Source: Mycobacterium sp. IS-1496
GTDB lineage: Bacteria > Actinomycetota > Actinomycetes > Mycobacteriales > Mycobacteriaceae
Length of the DNA stretch: 64,000 nucleotides
Assembly: GCF_001499995.1 (NCBI RefSeq)
Contig: NZ_LQIU01000017.1
Location: forward strand, 19,254-83,253
Direction: 5' to 3'
Shown: positions 61,513 through 64,000 of the stretch, one piece after another
Layout: each line of letters starts with the position of its first letter
Position numbering within the stretch: the first letter of the stretch is position 1
Notes under the pieces: model-generated
The model's database searches: none
What the model was told of the DNA's origin: nothing
The model's input: the letters and a program-made list of their open reading frames with translations, nothing else
Position numbers and translations under genes: made by a program

Positions 61513-62948
61513 TCCGCCGGTTGATCGCCCTGGTGGCGATCGCATCGCTGGCCGGGTGCGCGCAGGGCGGCAACGGCGACGAGGCGGCCCCCGCCCCGGC
61601 GACGACGCCGCCCGCGGCGGTGAGCCCGGACGAAGCCCGCGCGATCGCCAAGGAGGCCTACATCTACGGCTTCCCGATCGTCGACAACTACCGGGTGCAG
61701 TACGCCTACTACGTCGACAAGGACAATCCGGAGTACAAGGGCGGCTGGAATCAGATCCACAGCACCGCACGGGTTTACACCCCGGAGGACAAGACGGTGC
61801 AGACCCCCAACTCCGATACGCCGTACTCGATGCTCGGCGCCGACCTGCGGGCCGAACCGCTGGTGCTGACCGTTCCGCCGATCGAGCAGGACCGCTACTA
61901 CTCGCTGCAGTTCATCAACGGCTACACCAACAACATTGCCTACGTCGGCAGCCGGACCACCGGCAACGGTGGCGGCAAGTACCTGTTCGCCGGTCCCGGC
62001 TGGCAGGGCGGCACCCCTGACGGCATCGACGAGGTCATCCGCTCCGACACCGACCTGGCCGGCGTGATCTACCGCACCCAGCTGTTCGGCCCGTCGGACA
62101 TCGAGAGCGTCAAGAAGATTCAGGCCGGCTACCAGGTGGCGCCGCTGTCGGTGTACCTCAACGCGCCACCGCCCCCCGGGGCGCCGCCCATCGACTTCGT
62201 CCCGCCGCTGACCCCCGAACAGCAGCGGACGTCGCCGCAGTTCTTCGAGATCTTGAACTTCGCGTTACGCACCGCGCCGGTGCTGCCGAACGAGCGGGAG
62301 ATGCGGAACCGCTTCGCGCGCATCGGCATCGGGCCCGACGGCGACTTCGACGCCGATGCCCTCACCCCGGAGATGCGCTCGGCGGTCGAGGGTGGGATGG
62401 CCGACGCGTGGGATGAATTCGACGACTTCAAGAAGAACGAAGTCGAAACCGGCAAGGTGGAACCCGCCCAGTTCTTCGGCACCGCCGAGGATCTGAAGGG
62501 CAATTACCTGTACCGGATGGCCGGTGCGGTGTGGGGCATCTACGGCAACACCGCCGCTGAGGCGCTCTACCCGGCTCTGGTCAACGACTCCGACGGCGAG
62601 CCGCTGACCGGGGCGAACAACTACACCGTGCGCTTCGCGCCGGGCCAGCTGCCGCCGGTGAACGCGTTCTGGTCGCTGACGATGTACGAGATGCCGGCCA
62701 GCCTGCTGGTGGCGAACCCGATGCAGCGCTACCTGATCAACTCGCCGATGCTGCCCAGCCTGGTCCCCGATCCCGACGGCGGCTACACCTTCTCCATCCA
62801 GAACGCCTCACCGGGCATCGAGAAGGAGTCCAACTGGCTGCCCGCACCCAAGGGCCCGTTCCAGATGATCATGCGGCTGTACTGGCCGAAGCCCGATGCG
62901 CTCAACGGCACGTGGAAACCGCCGCAGGCGGTGAAGGCCGGCCCCTGA
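61509..62948 (+). CDS. DUF1254/DUF1214 lipoprotein
   Basis: A 479-residue lipoprotein with lipobox SLAGC at Cys17. DUF1254 lies in the first half (EAYIYGFPIVDNYRVQY; QTPNSDTPYSM), and DUF1214 in the C-terminal part (NAFWSLTMYEMPASLLVAN; LIN region; APKGPFQMIMRLYWPKP). The fold is beta-rich and widespread in soil bacteria; function unknown, with suggested roles in binding or modifying lipids. GTG at 61509 overlaps the SDR stop (GTGA), so they are cotranscribed. Confidence 0.9.
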   Translation: MIRRLIALVAIASLAGCAQGGNGDEAAPAPATTPPAAVSPDEARAIAKEAYIYGFPIVDNYRVQYAYYVDKDNPEYKGGWNQIHSTARVYTPEDKTVQTPNSDTPYSMLGADLRAEPLVLTVPPIEQDRYYSLQFINGYTNNIAYVGSRTTGNGGGKYLFAGPGWQGGTPDGIDEVIRSDTDLAGVIYRTQLFGPSDIESVKKIQAGYQVAPLSVYLNAPPPPGAPPIDFVPPLTPEQQRTSPQFFEILNFALRTAPVLPNEREMRNRFARIGIGPDGDFDADALTPEMRSAVEGGMADAWDEFDDFKKNEVETGKVEPAQFFGTAEDLKGNYLYRMAGAVWGIYGNTAAEALYPALVNDSDGEPLTGANNYTVRFAPGQLPPVNAFWSLTMYEMPASLLVANPMQRYLINSPMLPSLVPDPDGGYTFSIQNASPGIEKESNWLPAPKGPFQMIMRLYWPKPDALNGTWKPPQAVKAGP

Positions 62949-62965
62949 TCGCGGCCCCTTCTTGT

Positions 62966-62985
62966 CATACCCCCCTGGTTGTATG
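62966..62985. promoter_or_regulatory. Imperfect palindrome CATACCCCCC-TGGTTGTATG before the HNH gene
   Basis: Seven of ten positions pair, with outer CATAC/GTATG perfect and a central run of six C. Its look recalls C-rich operators of the CsoR/FrmR type, but no such regulator gene is near. It lies five bases before the HNH gene ATG and may overlap its promoter. Confidence 0.25.
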
Positions 62986-62990
62986 GGGTC

Positions 62991-64000
62991 ATGTCCTCGA
63001 GCCTGTCGTCCGGTGCGGTGGTGGTGCGCCCGATCGACCGGCTCGAGGTGTTGTTCGAGGAGTTGGCGGAGCTGACCGGTCAGCGCAACGCGATCGACGC
63101 CCGCCTGGTGGAGATCGCCGCCGAGATCGACCACGACGAACTGTGCGGCATGACGGGTGCGACGTCGGTAGCGCACCTGATGGCCTGGAAGACCGGGTCG
63201 TCGTCGAGGAACGGTAAGACCATCGCCGCGATCGCGCACCAGATCGCGGAGTTCCCCCGCTGTGTGCAGGCTTTGCGGGAGGGGCGGTTGTCGCTGGATC
63301 AGGTTGGGGTGATCGCCGACGGGGCGGGGGCAGGGTCTGATGCGCATTACGCCGAGCTGGCTAGAAGCGCCACGGTCAATCAGTTACGCACCGCGATCAA
63401 ACTCGAACCCCGACCCGAACCCGAACCCAGACCTGAACCTCGGGCCGACACTGACATCCCGCCTGAGCCGGTGTCGGTGCCCGAGCCGCGGTCATCGGTC
63501 ACCAAGACCTCCGATGAGCAGTACACGTACTGGCGCATCGCGATGCCGCATGCCGAGGCGGCGGTGTTCGACGCGGCCCTGCAGTCCCACCACGACGGGT
63601 TGGTCGCGCAGTGGAAACACGACCACGACAACACCGACGACACCGACACCGGCGACAGCCCGGGCGCGGGCCCGTCAGCGGGGCGGCCGCCGTTTCCCAC
63701 CCTGGGCGATGCGTTCAATAGCCTGGTCGAGGCCGGGTGGGACGCCGAGGCCGCTCGCCGCCCCCACGGGCATCGCACCACTGTAGTCGTGCACCTCGAC
63801 CTCACAGACCGCATCGCCGCCCTGCATCTGGGGCCGCTGCTCTCCGATGCCGATCGCCGCTATCTGACCTGTGACGCCACCTGCGAAGTGTGGTTCGAAC
63901 GCGACGGACAACCCATCGGGTCCGGGCGCGCCACCCGGCTGATCAGCCGCCGGCTGCGCCGCGCCCTGGAACACCGCCACCCCACCTGCGCGGTCCCCGG
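62991..64000 (+). CDS. HNH endonuclease / DUF222 (13E12 repeat family), 5' part
   Basis: The first 336 residues of an open frame that runs off the window end without a stop. The DUF222 domain is clear (RLEVLFEELAEL at the start, LREGRLSLDQVGVIAD, and the C-terminal part with RYLTCDATCEVWFERDG), interrupted by a Pro/Glu/Arg-rich repeat (PRPEPEPRPEPR near 143-154) and a His/Asp-rich loop. RRLRRALEHRHPTCAVPG leads into the HNH domain, whose catalytic part is outside. These genes occur in many copies in mycobacteria (REP13E12) and move or recombine readily. ATG at 62991. Confidence 0.88.
   Translation, partial: MSSSLSSGAVVVRPIDRLEVLFEELAELTGQRNAIDARLVEIAAEIDHDELCGMTGATSVAHLMAWKTGSSSRNGKTIAAIAHQIAEFPRCVQALREGRLSLDQVGVIADGAGAGSDAHYAELARSATVNQLRTAIKLEPRPEPEPRPEPRADTDIPPEPVSVPEPRSSVTKTSDEQYTYWRIAMPHAEAAVFDAALQSHHDGLVAQWKHDHDNTDDTDTGDSPGAGPSAGRPPFPTLGDAFNSLVEAGWDAEAARRPHGHRTTVVVHLDLTDRIAALHLGPLLSDADRRYLTCDATCEVWFERDGQPIGSGRATRLISRRLRRALEHRHPTCAVP

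Noticed and set aside
63400..63460. Repetitive CCCGAACC-type tract that might be a CRISPR or tandem repeat locus
   Set aside because: It encodes a Pro-Glu/Pro-Arg repeat inside the DUF222 gene; no spaced direct repeats with unique spacers exist.

Overview
The window reads as a continuous stretch of a high-GC mycobacterial chromosome, most likely a fast-growing environmental Mycolicibacterium/Mycobacterium. Evidence: the dcw cluster has the mycobacterial order (mraZ to wag31, including sepF and a separate yggT); mycobacterium-type genes pknL with its HTH substrate, mptA, lppM, mshC and a 13E12-type HNH gene are present; GTG/TTG starts and ATGA/GTGA junctions are frequent. Gene order matches, almost gene for gene, the region called Rv2179c down to Rv2129c in M. 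tuberculosis, with one large accessory insertion and a few local differences.

Layout. (1) 1-7791: tail of an exoribonuclease gene, aroG, pknL/Rv2175c-like pair, and a minus-strand operon GNAT-lppM-idsA2-mptA; a DUF3040 gene ends at a strong U-tract terminator. (2) 8001-28620: the division and cell-wall cluster mraZ-rsmH-ftsL-pbpB-murE-murF-mraY-murD-ftsW-murG-murC-ftsQ-ftsZ-pgeF-yggS-sepF-yggT-wag31, nearly all translationally coupled, preceded by a 10-bp-phased MraZ operator. (3) 28617-34254: phosphoribosyltransferase, START/epimerase fusion, class I amidotransferase-like protein, a serine-hydrolase-fold lipoprotein that has lost its catalytic motifs, and a phospholipase D family protein. 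(4) 34255-41092: a secreted zinc-phospholipase/Het-C-like protein behind two perfect palindromes, then a CitA/CitB-type two-component system divergent from a tctCBA tricarboxylate transporter with a universal stress protein gene. (5) 41108-49020: an assimilatory nitrate module: nirB-nirD, a small unknown protein coupled to nirB, and a divergent 1275-residue nitrate reductase fused to its own flavodoxin/NADPH reductase; a GlnR-like site lies between them. (6) 49025-62948: TerC, tRNA-Leu(GAG), M20 peptidase, PEBP protein, a 41-residue basic protein, pyrD, DUF5703, lppL, uppP, phosphatase, DUF3090, SCO1664-like kinase fold, cysQ, mshC, an SDR and a DUF1254 lipoprotein. (7) 62991-64000: the 5' part of a DUF222/HNH endonuclease gene cut by the window end.

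How it works together: region 2 builds and positions the septum and makes lipid II; uppP recycles the undecaprenyl carrier, idsA2 makes isoprenoid precursors and mptA elongates lipomannan, so much of the window serves the envelope. The tct/two-component and nitrate modules are nutritional accessories. No insertion sequence, prophage or CRISPR array was seen. No wholly new system is evident; the most unusual observations are a duplicated start/stop junction creating a nine-codon relay between lppL and the DUF5703 gene, several perfect palindromes or phased repeats in promoters, and the NirB-coupled small protein. No gene-free stretch exceeds 300 bases apart from 50228-50553, which holds a terminator hairpin and the tRNA.
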